64,000 bases of DNA from Pedobacter heparinus DSM 2366 (lineage in GTDB: Bacteria; Bacteroidota; Bacteroidia; Sphingobacteriales; Sphingobacteriaceae): positions 3,224,001-3,288,000 of the forward strand of contig NC_013061.1 of assembly GCF_000023825.1 (NCBI RefSeq), given 5' to 3'. Positions within the stretch are counted from its first letter, which is position 1, and every line of letters begins with the position of its first letter. The position numbers and the translations under genes were made by a program. The notes under the pieces were generated by a model. It was given only the letters and a program-made list of their open reading frames with translations. It ran no database searches and was not told where the DNA came from. Of this stretch, positions 42,726-51,897 are shown piece by piece.

Positions 42726-43160
42726 ATGAAAAGCCATAACCTGGAAAGATACATCTCCGCACAAAAATCCGTGTATCAGACGGCACTAGGCGAACTGAAA
42801 TCCGGGAAAAAACAAAGCCACTGGATGTGGTACATCTTCCCGCAGATCCAGGGACTAGGGTATACCGAAATCTCCAAACGCTATGCCATTGAAGACCTGG
42901 AAGAAGCTGCCGAATACCTCCAGCACCGGATGCTCGGTCCAAGACTGATCCTGTTGAGCCACGTTTTGCTCAGCCTGGAGACCAACGATGCCCATAAAAT
43001 ATTCGGAAGCCCCGACGATCTCAAACTTAAATCCTGCATGACCCTGTTTTCCCATGTACCGGGCGCAGACCCCGTCTTCGAACTCGTGCTTAAAAAATTC
43101 TTCAATGGTCTGAAAGACCACATCACCCTGAAGATCCTCAACCTGCAAAACCAAAACTAA
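42726..43160 (+). CDS. DUF1810 family protein
   Basis: Cytoplasmic protein of 144 residues matching the DUF1810 pattern: LERYISAQKSVYQTALGELKSGKKQSHWMWYIFPQ at the N-terminus (read as two segments, LERYISAQ and KQSHWMWYIFPQ), RYAIEDLEEAAEYLQH, and a C-terminal LFSHVPGADPVFELVLKKFF. The family is widespread and has no established biochemical role. No operon partner is seen. It is probably unrelated to the neighbouring glycan clusters. Confidence 0.85.
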   Translation: MKSHNLERYISAQKSVYQTALGELKSGKKQSHWMWYIFPQIQGLGYTEISKRYAIEDLEEAAEYLQHRMLGPRLILLSHVLLSLETNDAHKIFGSPDDLKLKSCMTLFSHVPGADPVFELVLKKFFNGLKDHITLKILNLQNQN

Positions 43161-43405
43161 AGCAAGAAAATCAATCGACTTATTATCCTCCTGGATCAAA
43201 TATGAATATTGATCCATACTGGAGCGTTCATCAAAAATTGTATATTGATTTTATATGTCAAATCTACTATGCTTATCCATATCGCCAACACCTATATCGC
43301 CTGGATCATAGACAAACCATATTCAGTTGGTTTTGCCAGGGTTTGAACATTTAAGAACATTTTTGTTTTCCAACTGTTTTTCCAGTAACACCAAAAAACA
43401 AAACT

Positions 43406-43726
43406 ATGGATACCATGGAAAATATAAGCCTGGAACATCAAACAGAAGATAAAAGTAGTAACCCTGCAGGGAATTATCACCAGCGGCAGGCCGATGGAGC
43501 AGAACAGACCATTTTAACAGATCCTGCCATTACCGCAGAAACTGATGAATTGGATCCCAGCTTCTACGAGCAAGATCCACCGATTGATCCCGAGCAGGAC
43601 GATGATGAGCAGGACGATGAAGATGATTTCCCTGCAAGAGAAGACCTGGAAGATGACGACTTTGACTTAAACAGGGATGAAGATGATGAGCTTAGTCTGA
43701 ATATTGATGAAGATGATTTGAATTAA
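43406..43726 (+). CDS. acidic, probably disordered hypothetical protein
   Basis: Product of 106 residues, strongly acidic in its second half, where Asp/Glu runs such as DEQDDEDDFPAREDLEDDDF dominate and hydrophobic residues are nearly absent. No domain is recognised and the protein is probably intrinsically disordered. It is 12 bases ahead of the next small gene, so they may be co-transcribed. Similar acidic small proteins occur in Sphingobacteriaceae, but I cannot name a role. The ATG at 43406 is followed by a second in-frame ATG at 43415. Confidence 0.6.
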   Translation: MDTMENISLEHQTEDKSSNPAGNYHQRQADGAEQTILTDPAITAETDELDPSFYEQDPPIDPEQDDDEQDDEDDFPAREDLEDDDFDLNRDEDDELSLNIDEDDLN

Positions 43727-43738
43727 AAAAAGTAACAC

Positions 43739-43969
43739 ATGGAACAATTTAGAATAGAAGTAGCTGATAATGGAAGAGGTCATTTTTACAATATCAAATC
43801 GTTAGGAAACTCCCGTTACCAGATTTATGTAGAAGAAGACACCATTGGCACCATCCAACTCGATGAAAAAGATCATGCCCACTGCGAAAGCCAGGGCTGT
43901 GAACTGGATATGCCATTGCTTAATTCCATCCGGGACGCCATCCATGCTCATGAGCAGGCAAAGGGATAA
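43739..43969 (+). CDS. small hypothetical protein (76 aa)
   Basis: Protein of 76 residues with an alternating beta-strand pattern (FRIEVADNGRGHFYNIKSLG, RYQIYVEEDTIGTIQLDEKD) and a C-terminal helix (LLNSIRDAIHAHEQ). It is compact, with single Cys residues at positions in CESQGCELD. It follows the acidic protein gene by 12 bases with AAAAAGTAA upstream. No family is recognised with certainty; the fold looks like a small beta-sheet domain. Function unknown. Confidence 0.6.
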   Translation: MEQFRIEVADNGRGHFYNIKSLGNSRYQIYVEEDTIGTIQLDEKDHAHCESQGCELDMPLLNSIRDAIHAHEQAKG

Positions 43970-44389
43970 TTAAACCATGATTTCCATGCCGCATCACCAC
44001 AGCCGATCACTTTTAACTTCAGCTCAGTCATCTCCAAAAACTTAAAAGTCCGCCTTCAGATTTACCGTTCAGCGGATCATTCTCAGGCAAAGCTACCCCA
44101 TCTACTTTATCCCTGACACCTTCCGGACGATCCTCATCCAAACGGATCAGATCAGGCTCTACTCCACCGGGATAGGCCCCAACCACGGCACCATTCACCC
44201 ACAAAAAACCAGTTTGGCTGTAGTGCACAGAACATCACATCAAGACCAATGAAAATTTACCTGGCCGCTCACGAAAACAAGCTGTTTATAGTGTTTAATA
44301 GCATAGGCCTGGGAAAATGCAGCTCCTGTTGGGTTATACATTTTTCTATACCGCATCCAAGAACACCCAGGGTAATCAAACAAAGACGG
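43970..44389. other. 420-base stretch without a supportable gene
   Basis: On the minus strand, 44028-44228 is an open frame of 66 codons whose residues (FLWVNGAVVGAYPGGVEPDL) look more protein-like than random. On the plus strand, 44249-44389 has a short frame beginning MKIYLAAHENKLF. Neither has a recognisable domain, a neighbour or a clear start signal. Both could be remnants of lost genes in this patchy region. No hairpin or promoter stands out. Confidence 0.3.
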
Positions 44390-44824
44390 CTAATGGCCTT
44401 CTACAACTTCTTTGAGGGATCCAAGCATATTTTCCCAATTCTTCTGCGATTCCTGTTGCGCTTTTTCACTAAGATTTTTGTCTTGGGTCAAAACAACTTT
44501 TGTATGGTTCCCCACTGCAGATAAACTGATGGTAACAGTATGATAATTTTCGGGCTTATCGGCTAAACCGGAAAGGGGGCTAAAATGCGTGTACTGCAAT
44601 ACCTTATTGGGTTCAATCTTTGTGATCTCACCTCTGTCCTCATATTTTTTTCCTTTCCATTCCCCCTGCCAGGTAATTTTGCTACCTTTTTTCCAATCAG
44701 ATTGAACAGAAGTTCCAAACATATATTGTTTGATTGAATCCGGATCAACCAGTGCTTTCCAAACCTGGTCAACTTTTGCTAAGATCGCCTCTTCGGCCTT
44801 TGCTATAAGATTTTCAGTTCCCAT
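44390..44824 (-). CDS. SRPBCC / AHSA1-like domain protein
   Basis: Cytoplasmic protein of about 144 residues with the START/AHSA1 helix-grip pattern: ILAKVDQVWKALVDPDSIKQYMFG, SDWKKGSKITWQGEW, GEITKIEPNKVLQYTHFSP, TVTISLSAVGNHTKVVLTQ and a long C-terminal helix (WENMLGSLKEVVE). Such proteins bind hydrophobic ligands, and in Bacteroidota they often cluster with DUF1801 and DinB proteins, as here. The ATG at 44824 (MGTENLIAKAE) is chosen; an ATG 24 bases further out would add eight residues with no conserved feature. Precise role unknown. Confidence 0.85.
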   Translation of the reverse strand: MGTENLIAKAEEAILAKVDQVWKALVDPDSIKQYMFGTSVQSDWKKGSKITWQGEWKGKKYEDRGEITKIEPNKVLQYTHFSPLSGLADKPENYHTVTISLSAVGNHTKVVLTQDKNLSEKAQQESQKNWENMLGSLKEVVEGH

Positions 44825-44874
44825 AATGCTTATTTTTTTAATATTCAATAATATTGTTGTAGCACCTTATTTTC

Positions 44875-45234
44875 TCAGGCATCCATGAGTTTAATCCATT
44901 CCTTTACGATATGCTGAATGTTCGCTTCGTTGTCCTTTATTTCTTTCATGGAGCGAAGTTTCAAATAGGCTTTGCCTTTCGGTGCGGCTTCCAATAAGCT
45001 ACTTTCGTCTTTAATCAACTCTCCTTTGTGAAATATGAAAACAATTGTTCCTGCCACCCTCAAACTTAGCGTCGCCATTGGTTCCTTGTAATCAAAACTC
45101 GGGCCACCCCATTTTACATCCTCTTCCAGGTCATTGCTTGCACTGCGGATTATTTTTATAACCTCCTCAATTTCGGCTTTCATCGGATGGTTGAGTTTAC
45201 TTACAAACTCGTCTATTTTGTTGGTCTTGCTCAT
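44875..45234 (-). CDS. DUF1801 (YdhG-like) protein
   Basis: Protein of 119 residues matching DUF1801: VSKLNHPMKAEIEEVIKIIR, EDVKWGGPSFDYKEPMATL and VFIFHKGELI. The family has a small alpha/beta fold and no firmly established function. Its ATG overlaps the stop of the DUF4199 gene (45231-45234), so the two are translationally linked. It lies 50 bases from the SRPBCC gene on the same strand. Confidence 0.85.
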   Translation of the reverse strand: MSKTNKIDEFVSKLNHPMKAEIEEVIKIIRSASNDLEEDVKWGGPSFDYKEPMATLSLRVAGTIVFIFHKGELIKDESSLLEAAPKGKAYLKLRSMKEIKDNEANIQHIVKEWIKLMDA

Positions 45235-45719
45235 GTTAATCTGGTTTTCGATTTGGTGAATACGGAAATGACTATACTGAAAATGATACCTGTTACCAAT
45301 CCTCCTATAATACTGGTAATGATGTAGCTTTTAATATTGAATTGTGCTTCGGCCTGCTCCTGGGTAAACATTCCGGATTTGACCGTATGCGCAATAACAT
45401 TGGCAAAGTAGTCAGGTGTAATAATATAGGAGGTAATAAGCTGACTGATCGGGCTGAGCAGAACCACGAATATGGTAAGCACAAGTCCACTCATAAAGCT
45501 TTGTTTATAAGTTATGGTTCCTGCATAGTAGTTTTTCTTCTTGTCCTTTATGGCAAGAGCATAAATAATAATAGCAGGAACCAGCACAAACATACTTATT
45601 AACTGTTGTTGTTCCAGATACCTGTCGTGTAATCCTGCAAGTTTTTCCATTGTCATCCATAGCAGATACATTGCTGTAAAAATGAATGCCCATTTGAGTT
45701 CAATTTTATACTTTTCCAT
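45231..45719 (-). CDS. DUF4199 membrane protein
   Basis: Protein of 162 residues with four predicted membrane helices (near residues 8-22, 37-55, 75-100 and 128-152) and the family motif YYAGTITYKQSFMSGLVLTIF. DUF4199 proteins are common in Bacteroidota and have no established function. It overlaps DUF1801 by four bases and is separated from the Crp-type regulator by about 110 bases, so it may form a short operon with the DUF1801 and SRPBCC genes. Confidence 0.82.
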   Translation of the reverse strand: MEKYKIELKWAFIFTAMYLLWMTMEKLAGLHDRYLEQQQLISMFVLVPAIIIYALAIKDKKKNYYAGTITYKQSFMSGLVLTIFVVLLSPISQLITSYIITPDYFANVIAHTVKSGMFTQEQAEAQFNIKSYIITSIIGGLVTGIIFSIVISVFTKSKTRLT

Positions 45720-45832
45720 GTTATTTGTTTAATTGGTTACTATTGTTTCATTGTTTTGATTTAATGTTGATTACAATACAAAGATGAAGACGTCAAAATG
45801 GAAAACCCTTTACAAATGTTGAGGATTAAAAT

Positions 45833-46411
45833 TTATCCACTATAACCAAAAATCCGGCTTAACTGTGTTGGTGTAATGCCAAGATAGGAGGCAATGTGAT
45901 GTTTCTTTAACCTTTTAACTAGCTCAGGATATTTCCGTAAAAAATCAGCATAGCGAATTTTTGCCGAATCGCTTCGCAGCGAAACCTCATAGGGTTCTTT
46001 GTCAATAACCCAATGTAATTCCAGGTAATGAATATAAAATACGGCAATATCAGGATAACCTGAAACCAACCTTTTGAAGGCAATAAAATCATATTCCAGA
46101 ACGGTTGTTTCCTCAAGTGCTGTAATATCAAACAAACTTTCCGACTGCTGCAAGGTAGCGGGGATGGAGCCGGCAATCCTGCCTTCAGGAAAAAAATATT
46201 TGATTACTGTATCACCGTTGTCGTCAATGTAATTTTGCGAAAAAAGACCTTTTAAGACAAATGCTACCTTTTTAGGCACCTGTCCAATTCTTATAAAGCA
46301 TTCTCCTTTTTTATAGGTCTTTTCTTTAAGTAGATTTCTCCAGGCAGATTCAGCTTCTTTTGAAAGGACTGTGTACATCCCTATTTTTTTGAAAAACTGG
46401 TCCATCATCAT
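45833..46411 (-). CDS. Crp/Fnr-family transcriptional regulator
   Basis: Protein of 192 residues with an N-terminal cyclic-nucleotide-binding beta-roll (EKTYKKGECFIRIGQVPKKVAFV, GDTVIKYFFPEGRIAGS) and a C-terminal winged helix (HHIASYLGITPTQLSRIFG). The phosphate-binding cassette typical of cAMP binders is not evident, as is usual for the Bacteroidota branch of this family. The start is one of three successive Met codons at 46403-46411. It may regulate the downstream DUF4199/DUF1801 genes or itself. An AraC-type remnant ends just six bases upstream. Confidence 0.9.
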   Translation of the reverse strand: MMMDQFFKKIGMYTVLSKEAESAWRNLLKEKTYKKGECFIRIGQVPKKVAFVLKGLFSQNYIDDNGDTVIKYFFPEGRIAGSIPATLQQSESLFDITALEETTVLEYDFIAFKRLVSGYPDIAVFYIHYLELHWVIDKEPYEVSLRSDSAKIRYADFLRKYPELVKRLKKHHIASYLGITPTQLSRIFGYSG

Positions 46412-46417
46412 TTTGTT

Positions 46418-46615
46418 TTAATTAGTAACTCTGCTATGATATTTGTTGCGGTATTCATTAGGGAGTAACCCGGTTAATAATTTAAATGAGTTCCTGAAAG
46501 TGCTCTTATCAGAATAGCTCACTTCCAGCATGATATCATTGATCTTCATTTCTCCCGATTCCAATTCTTTTTTAGCTGCTTCAATCTTGACACGTTGGAT
46601 ATACTCATTTAACAA
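46418..46615 (-). pseudogene. truncated AraC-family regulator, C-terminal HTH only
   Basis: The frame encodes only the last roughly 65 residues of an AraC/XylS DNA-binding domain: LNEYIQRVKIEAAKKELESG, MKINDIMLEVSYSDKSTFRN and FKLLTGLLPNEYRNKYH. A full regulator needs an N-terminal sensor domain and the first part of the HTH. Upstream the frame runs into a TAA at 46634-46636 with no ATG (the only start is TTG at 46615). This is best read as the stump of a gene whose 5' part was deleted. It ends six bases before the Crp-type gene. Confidence 0.75.
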
Positions 46616-46765
46616 AGTTATGCAGTCTACACATTAAATAAGGTTGATTATTGCGCCAATCATAGTGGGGTATTGCGACAAAATTAACCATTTTTAAAAT
46701 GCTTAACTATCTACGCGCAAGCACTATAAAAGCAGATTAAGGGAAGCCTAAGCTCCCCTCTAATG

Positions 46766-47275
46766 TTATTGCCGACTGGTATAATAAAGGTATACCCCAT
46801 AGTCAGTGGGTACCCCTTTTTCCCCCAATTGATGCAACATCGCCGTCACATTACCACGATGGTAAGTGCCATGGTTAACCATATGCGTAACCACATCCCC
46901 GTAAGTCATCTGAACACCTGAAAATGTATCCATATATCCCATGTCGTTCCCGGCAATAAAAGTTTCCAGGTTGATAGCCAGGTTCTGCTGCTTTTTCGTA
47001 AAATCTCCCAGTTCCAGATCTTTGACCTCGCTTACTAAACGATCCACTGTAGTCTTTATAGTTTGATAATCATCTGAACGGTATGCTTTGGTTAAAACAG
47101 AATACCATCCCTGATCAATGATGTAAACATGCATCAGGGTATCAAATATAGAAGGAAAAACACTTTTGACTTGGCTACGGATAATTCCTTCAGGAAGTTG
47201 TTTGAGGTGATTCAATATTGTATTATTGGCCCATGTATTATACTGATACAGGGACAAAAAATGATTTTTTGTCAT
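46766..47275 (-). CDS. DinB-family protein
   Basis: Four-helix-bundle protein of 169 residues of the DinB/YfiT metalloprotein superfamily. The three histidines that normally bind a metal ion are visible: one in DTLMHVYIIDQGW (helix 2) and two in HMVNHGTYHRGN (helix 4). N-terminal LYQYNTWANNTILNHL matches helix 1. Bacterial members include thiol-dependent transferases and many stress-linked proteins of unknown activity. It stands alone, with 288 bases of gene-free DNA (47276-47563) upstream in which I see no strong hairpin or promoter. Confidence 0.88.
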   Translation of the reverse strand: MTKNHFLSLYQYNTWANNTILNHLKQLPEGIIRSQVKSVFPSIFDTLMHVYIIDQGWYSVLTKAYRSDDYQTIKTTVDRLVSEVKDLELGDFTKKQQNLAINLETFIAGNDMGYMDTFSGVQMTYGDVVTHMVNHGTYHRGNVTAMLHQLGEKGVPTDYGVYLYYTSRQ

Positions 47276-47563
47276 AATAAAAAATAATTAAACGATCATA
47301 AGAAGGGTGACTGACCTGAACGATCAGCACCAGAAAAGCGATACTTTAATAATTTCGTTTCGCTAATGAGCTATTTTTATATGTGACTTTTTCATAAGCA
47401 CCTCCTTTGTAGAAGTGAAACAGTGAGCCTAAGATAAAAACTTTAACTCTTTTTTGATAGCGTTAATTTGGGATTTTATATTCCAGGTGATCAGTGCCTT
47501 TAGAAAGTTCAATAAATCCTAAATTAAAATATTTTTTCTTTTTTGTGGTTCATGTAAAGGCTT

Positions 47564-48073
47564 TTGTATAAGTTTCAGGGACAATTGGGAACTGCGTATG
47601 GCTGTTTCTGGCGACTAATGGATTTGGTTAAGGCCATGCCACGTAAGGTGAAACGCCCACCTACTACCGCACAAATACCGGTACAGCTAAAGCTTGCGCT
47701 GATGACAGCGTTTTTAAAGCGGCTGGCTAACATTATTAAGGTTGGTTTTCAAAACAAGCCAAGTAATCAATCGGCCATGAATGCCACCTTAGCCTGGAAC
47801 ATTAACAATGCAGTTGCCGGCGTATCGCCAAATTTCACAATTGACTTTACGAAGCTGAAGTTTAGCGATGGTGCGCTGCCAATGGCTTTAAATGCCGAAG
47901 TATTGATTGATACGGCGGGCACAGTTAAGTTTTTATGGGAGCTGGGCCCTGCCGGATCGGAAGATGGGAAGCCGACTGACAAAGCGGTTTTTGTAGACAG
48001 TCCTGTTATGAAATGGCTTGTGGAACTGATGTGTTTCGCAAGCCATTTGTTTAACCGGGATAATTACTTCTGA
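47564..48073 (+). pseudogene. decayed DUF6266 protein gene
   Basis: The middle of the frame (AMPRKVKRPPTTAQIPVQLK, FQNKPSNQSAMNATLAWNIN, DFTKLKFSDGALPMALNAEV) is typical of DUF6266, a Bacteroidota-specific beta-rich family of about 210 residues. The N-terminus lacks the usual MGK-type start and Gly-rich opening; YKFQGQLGTAYGCFWRLMDL looks like a degraded version read without a proper start. The C-terminus leaves the family pattern after KAVFVDSPVMKW and stops about 40 residues early, overlapping the convergent GH78-like gene by 10 bases. A frameshift or deletion is therefore likely. Confidence 0.6.
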
Positions 48074-50268
48074 TAATTAACCGTGTACTGAACACCCTTC
48101 ATCAATTTAAGTTCATAAGTCCTTTTGCCAACTTCAACTACTTTACCACCTTTTACAACTGGCTTGGACACACTTTTAAACCTTAACACACCTGATCCTT
48201 CATCTGCTTTAATCCTGATCTCTTTTTTGCTGCAATACAATGAGATCTCGCCCGATGGTGTTGGTACCTTTCCTTCCATCCATTCCAATCCTCCCAGTGA
48301 AGGTTCAACTACATAAGTTTCATAACCTGCTGAAAGTGGTTTAACACCTAAATAATACTTACCCAGCAGGTAAATTGGGCTGGCGCCCCAGGCATGACAA
48401 AGGCTTTTACCAAAAGGCCTGCCGTACATAGCCAGATGCTCTACCCCTTTTTTATCACGGTTATATTCTTCCCAGAAAGAGGTAGCACCCAATTCCAGCA
48501 TACCGCCCCAGTAATCTTTCATTTGTTTCAATACGTAAGATTGCTCGCCCATGGCACAAAGTGCTTCCAGCTCATAAAAACGCATGTATGGTGTAGTAAT
48601 CTTATTGATTTTATTGTTCATCAATACATGTTGTTTTACCTCCTGTTTTTGTGAAGGACTAAAGTAATCGAAGAAAATGCCGAACATATTGGCATAACGT
48701 GTTACGTTGTCTGTAGGCTTCCCGTTAATCCTGCTATGTACCAGGGCATGTTTATTCTCGTCCCAGTACAGCTTAAATATCCTGGCTTTCAAATCGGCAG
48801 CAAGCTTTTTATAATTGGCAGCGGCCTCAGTATCTTTTGCCATATCGGCACAGAGTGCCATAGTTTCCAGACTCCGGCAAAACAGCAATTGCTCAAAACT
48901 CACTTCCCCGTCTTTGCTCAATTTATCGGCCCAATCTATAAAAATCCAGTCGCCAGGCATCCATTCCAGCAAACCGTCCTTATTCCGGCGCCCTAAAACA
49001 TAATCCATCAGGCTTTTCATTCTTGGATAAATATCCTGTACAAATTTCTGATCACCCGAATACTGGTAATAGTCATAAATTCCTAAAAACCAATAGAAAG
49101 AGTAATCCATAATGGTATTGATATGTGCCGTTACCGGATCTTTACCCCTTTGGGCCAGTAAAGTCCGTTTCACAATTGGCGATTCGTTGAACGAATAATA
49201 GTTCATAAGATAGCTTTGGTAAGCATCGCCCGACCATACCCAGCGGTCGCGCTTGATCCCATCGATAAAAAATTCGCGGGTATTGAGATGGAAGGTATAC
49301 TTAGAAATGTCGTAGATCTTATTGATCTGCTCATCTGAGCAACGGAAATTCCCTTTTTCTGTGACCGGCGCATACTCATACAACATGCTCACTTTATCCA
49401 GGGTTACATTACCTTCAGGCTGACAGTTGACATACCTGAAAGCTTTGGAAAGTTCAATTACTGAATCCTGTTTTCCCTTCAGGTCAATTTCCAGCAGGTC
49501 CAGGGTTTCGCAATGGTCGGCAGATAAGGCCTCTTCTTTAGATTCTCCATAATAAATGTGCAGTTTACCTTTACCTTTTAAGCCATGCAGCTTAATAAAG
49601 CCAAAGGTTTCCTTACCGAAATCGGCCACAAAACCATTGTTTACTTTGTCTGTTTTTACCGCAGCCATAGGCGTAGTGGCCAGCTTAAACCGGGATGGTG
49701 GCGATAAAGGATCGGTCAGGTTCCAGGAAGCGGCAGATACAAAGGTAGTACCCGATTTATCGGATGCCTTTCCACTCGCATCAATCCATTCCTTATCTTC
49801 AAAAGTAGCCAGCCAGCTCTCATCCGATACAACTGTTTTTCCCTGTACCAATATGGCTGGTACTTTATCCTGTCCGTATACTTTTAAACTAAGTTTGTGT
49901 TTACCTGCCGGTACGGTGATCTTTTTAGGATAACCCGAAAAAGCCTGCCCGTCAATTTTCACATTGTACTGTCCCTCTACATATAGATTGACCTCTTCGG
50001 CATTGGCCAGGTTAAACTCTTTATGGAATTCAACCAGTACATAATGGCTATCCATTTTCCAGAATGGTGGCAAAAAAGCTCCCCTTTCTGTTCTGCGGTT
50101 TTGCATTTTATTGGATACCCAGATGTCCAGATCGCCAGGATACCAGATCCAGGATGCTTTACCAGATTGCTGCGCCAGAACAGTATCAGCACAGCAAACA
50201 AGGGCCAACAATAACAACAGCACTGTTTGCTGCATACTGGTTTTTAAAAAATTGGGGATGAGTTTCAT
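48064..50268 (-). CDS. secreted GH78-type alpha-L-rhamnosidase-like enzyme
   Basis: Exported protein of 734 residues with a signal peptide (LVCCADTVLAQQ). A beta-sandwich N-terminus contains WIWYPGDLDIWV and KEFNLANAEEVNLYVEGQYN. The (alpha/alpha)6 barrel carries REFFIDGIKRDRWVWSGDAY at about residues 325-345, the DGxKRDR region that holds the acid in one GH78 branch, and LGATSFWEEYNRD further on. A beta domain with PTPSGEISLYCSKKEIRI closes it. It is shorter than and differs in the acid region from the other two GH78 enzymes in the window (DCPHREKLGW, DCPQRNERQPW), so a different linkage is likely. It is the last gene of the second cluster, nine bases after the symporter. Confidence 0.88.
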   Translation of the reverse strand: MKLIPNFLKTSMQQTVLLLLLALVCCADTVLAQQSGKASWIWYPGDLDIWVSNKMQNRRTERGAFLPPFWKMDSHYVLVEFHKEFNLANAEEVNLYVEGQYNVKIDGQAFSGYPKKITVPAGKHKLSLKVYGQDKVPAILVQGKTVVSDESWLATFEDKEWIDASGKASDKSGTTFVSAASWNLTDPLSPPSRFKLATTPMAAVKTDKVNNGFVADFGKETFGFIKLHGLKGKGKLHIYYGESKEEALSADHCETLDLLEIDLKGKQDSVIELSKAFRYVNCQPEGNVTLDKVSMLYEYAPVTEKGNFRCSDEQINKIYDISKYTFHLNTREFFIDGIKRDRWVWSGDAYQSYLMNYYSFNESPIVKRTLLAQRGKDPVTAHINTIMDYSFYWFLGIYDYYQYSGDQKFVQDIYPRMKSLMDYVLGRRNKDGLLEWMPGDWIFIDWADKLSKDGEVSFEQLLFCRSLETMALCADMAKDTEAAANYKKLAADLKARIFKLYWDENKHALVHSRINGKPTDNVTRYANMFGIFFDYFSPSQKQEVKQHVLMNNKINKITTPYMRFYELEALCAMGEQSYVLKQMKDYWGGMLELGATSFWEEYNRDKKGVEHLAMYGRPFGKSLCHAWGASPIYLLGKYYLGVKPLSAGYETYVVEPSLGGLEWMEGKVPTPSGEISLYCSKKEIRIKADEGSGVLRFKSVSKPVVKGGKVVEVGKRTYELKLMKGVQYTVNYQK

Positions 50269-50277
50269 ATCAAAAAA

Positions 50278-51867
50278 TTAATGTCCGTTAAAAAATATAT
50301 ATAAGGCAACCATCACAATGGCAAGGGCAATCCAGGAAACCCAGACCCGGTTGGTTGGTTTTTCGATGGCACTTTTATCCAGTTCATTGATCTCATAAAC
50401 TGTAGGGTTCCTGTCGGCCAGCGAGATCAGTATGGCAATGAGCAGCAAGCCTGCAAAAATTAAAAAAGAAAGGATAAGGTAATGTGGCCAGAACAGGTAT
50501 TTATGAGGTGGAAGGATCCACAGGTAAGTAACACCTGTACCCAGGCTCAAAACAGAGCCCACTGAAAGCGTAAAATTCACTGCTTTGCGGGTAGTCCTTT
50601 TCCAGAAAACGGTTAACAGGAATACAACCGATAAAGGAGGTGCAATAAAACCAAGTACCGACTGAAACACATCAAAAAGGTTAAGGCCTTTGATGTTATC
50701 GATAGCCAGTACTACGATGACGGCAAATACGCAGCCCGCGATGACGGATATCCGGCCCATCCTGATGATCTGTTTATTGCTGGCCTGAGGATTGATATTT
50801 TTCACATAAACATCCATGGTAAATACGGTACTTAAGGAATTTAATGAAGAACCGATGGTGCCCACCAGTACGGCAATAAGTACCACAATGACCAAACCGT
50901 TCATTCCCGGAGGAAAAAGATGGGTAACCATGGTCATATAGGCTTCATTAGGATCTTTTAAACCCGGGAACAATACATAACACAGTATGCCGGTAATGAT
51001 GAACAGGGGCAATGACAATATTTTTAGCCAGCCGATAAAACTGACGCCAAGCTGGCCCTGCTCCAGGTTCTTTGCACCTAAAACCGATTGCACCATAGCC
51101 TGGTCTGTACAAAAGAAAGCCACAGCTGCTACCGGATAGCCCAGCAAAATGGCATACCAGGGATATTTTGGATCACTTGCCGGCTGGATCAGGTTCCAGT
51201 AATTTGCAGGGGTTTTGCTGTATAAAGCTTCAATACCCCCTACTTTATACAGGCCCAATATGGTTAATGCCAACGACACAGCAATCAACAGGATCATTTG
51301 AAAAACATTTACCTTGGCAATGGCTTTCAGGCCGCCGAAAAAAGTAAATAAACCCGCAAACGCAACCAGTACAGTAACGGATTGCCACATGGGGATGCCG
51401 AGTATTTGTCTTACCAGAAAGCCCCCGGCAAACAAACCTAAGGATAACCAGGAAATGAGGATCTTGATCAGCGCGTACCAGGCCAGAATATTCTGTGTAG
51501 AATCTCCATATCTTTTGCCCATAAATTCGGGCATGGTACTTACTTTGGCGGCCAGGTATTTGGGTGCAAAAACAATGGCCAGCAAAAACAGGAAAACAAA
51601 GGCATACCAGTCGAAATTGACGGCCACAATACCTGTACTGTAACCAATGCTGGCAAAGGCGAGCAACATGGAGGGGCCAACATTGGTACCCCACATGTTA
51701 AAGCCTATGCTTGACCAGCCCAACGATTTATTGGCCAGGAAAAGCGTTTCATCCTCATTTTTCTTTTTAGAGAAACTGGCCCGGTAACCGATAACAATTA
51801 GAATAACCAGGTAGGCAATGACGATGATGTAATCGAGGCTGGTTAAACGTTCAACAATGTTTCCCAT
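50278..51867 (-). CDS. SSS-family sodium:solute symporter
   Basis: Inner-membrane carrier of 529 residues with about 13 membrane helices. Core segments are GFNMWGTNVGPSMLLAFAS (helix 2), VSTMPEFMGKRYGDST, GYPVAAVAFFCTDQAMVQSVLGAK and VGTIGSSLNSLSTVFTMDVY. It belongs to the same broad family as the symporter at 1462-3147, but the sequences differ through the substrate-facing helices, so the sugars are probably different. Lying nine bases before the GH78-like gene in a rhamnose-rich cluster, it may import L-rhamnose or a uronic-acid derivative; context only. Confidence 0.9.
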   Translation of the reverse strand: MGNIVERLTSLDYIIVIAYLVILIVIGYRASFSKKKNEDETLFLANKSLGWSSIGFNMWGTNVGPSMLLAFASIGYSTGIVAVNFDWYAFVFLFLLAIVFAPKYLAAKVSTMPEFMGKRYGDSTQNILAWYALIKILISWLSLGLFAGGFLVRQILGIPMWQSVTVLVAFAGLFTFFGGLKAIAKVNVFQMILLIAVSLALTILGLYKVGGIEALYSKTPANYWNLIQPASDPKYPWYAILLGYPVAAVAFFCTDQAMVQSVLGAKNLEQGQLGVSFIGWLKILSLPLFIITGILCYVLFPGLKDPNEAYMTMVTHLFPPGMNGLVIVVLIAVLVGTIGSSLNSLSTVFTMDVYVKNINPQASNKQIIRMGRISVIAGCVFAVIVVLAIDNIKGLNLFDVFQSVLGFIAPPLSVVFLLTVFWKRTTRKAVNFTLSVGSVLSLGTGVTYLWILPPHKYLFWPHYLILSFLIFAGLLLIAILISLADRNPTVYEINELDKSAIEKPTNRVWVSWIALAIVMVALYIFFNGH

Positions 51868-51897
51868 TATATTAGATTTGTTTTTTTTGGTTTTGCA

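Noticed and set aside
44028..44228. 66-codon minus-strand frame as a gene
   Set aside because: Sequence looks somewhat protein-like, but there is no domain, partner or ribosome site. Kept only as part of the gene-poor stretch.
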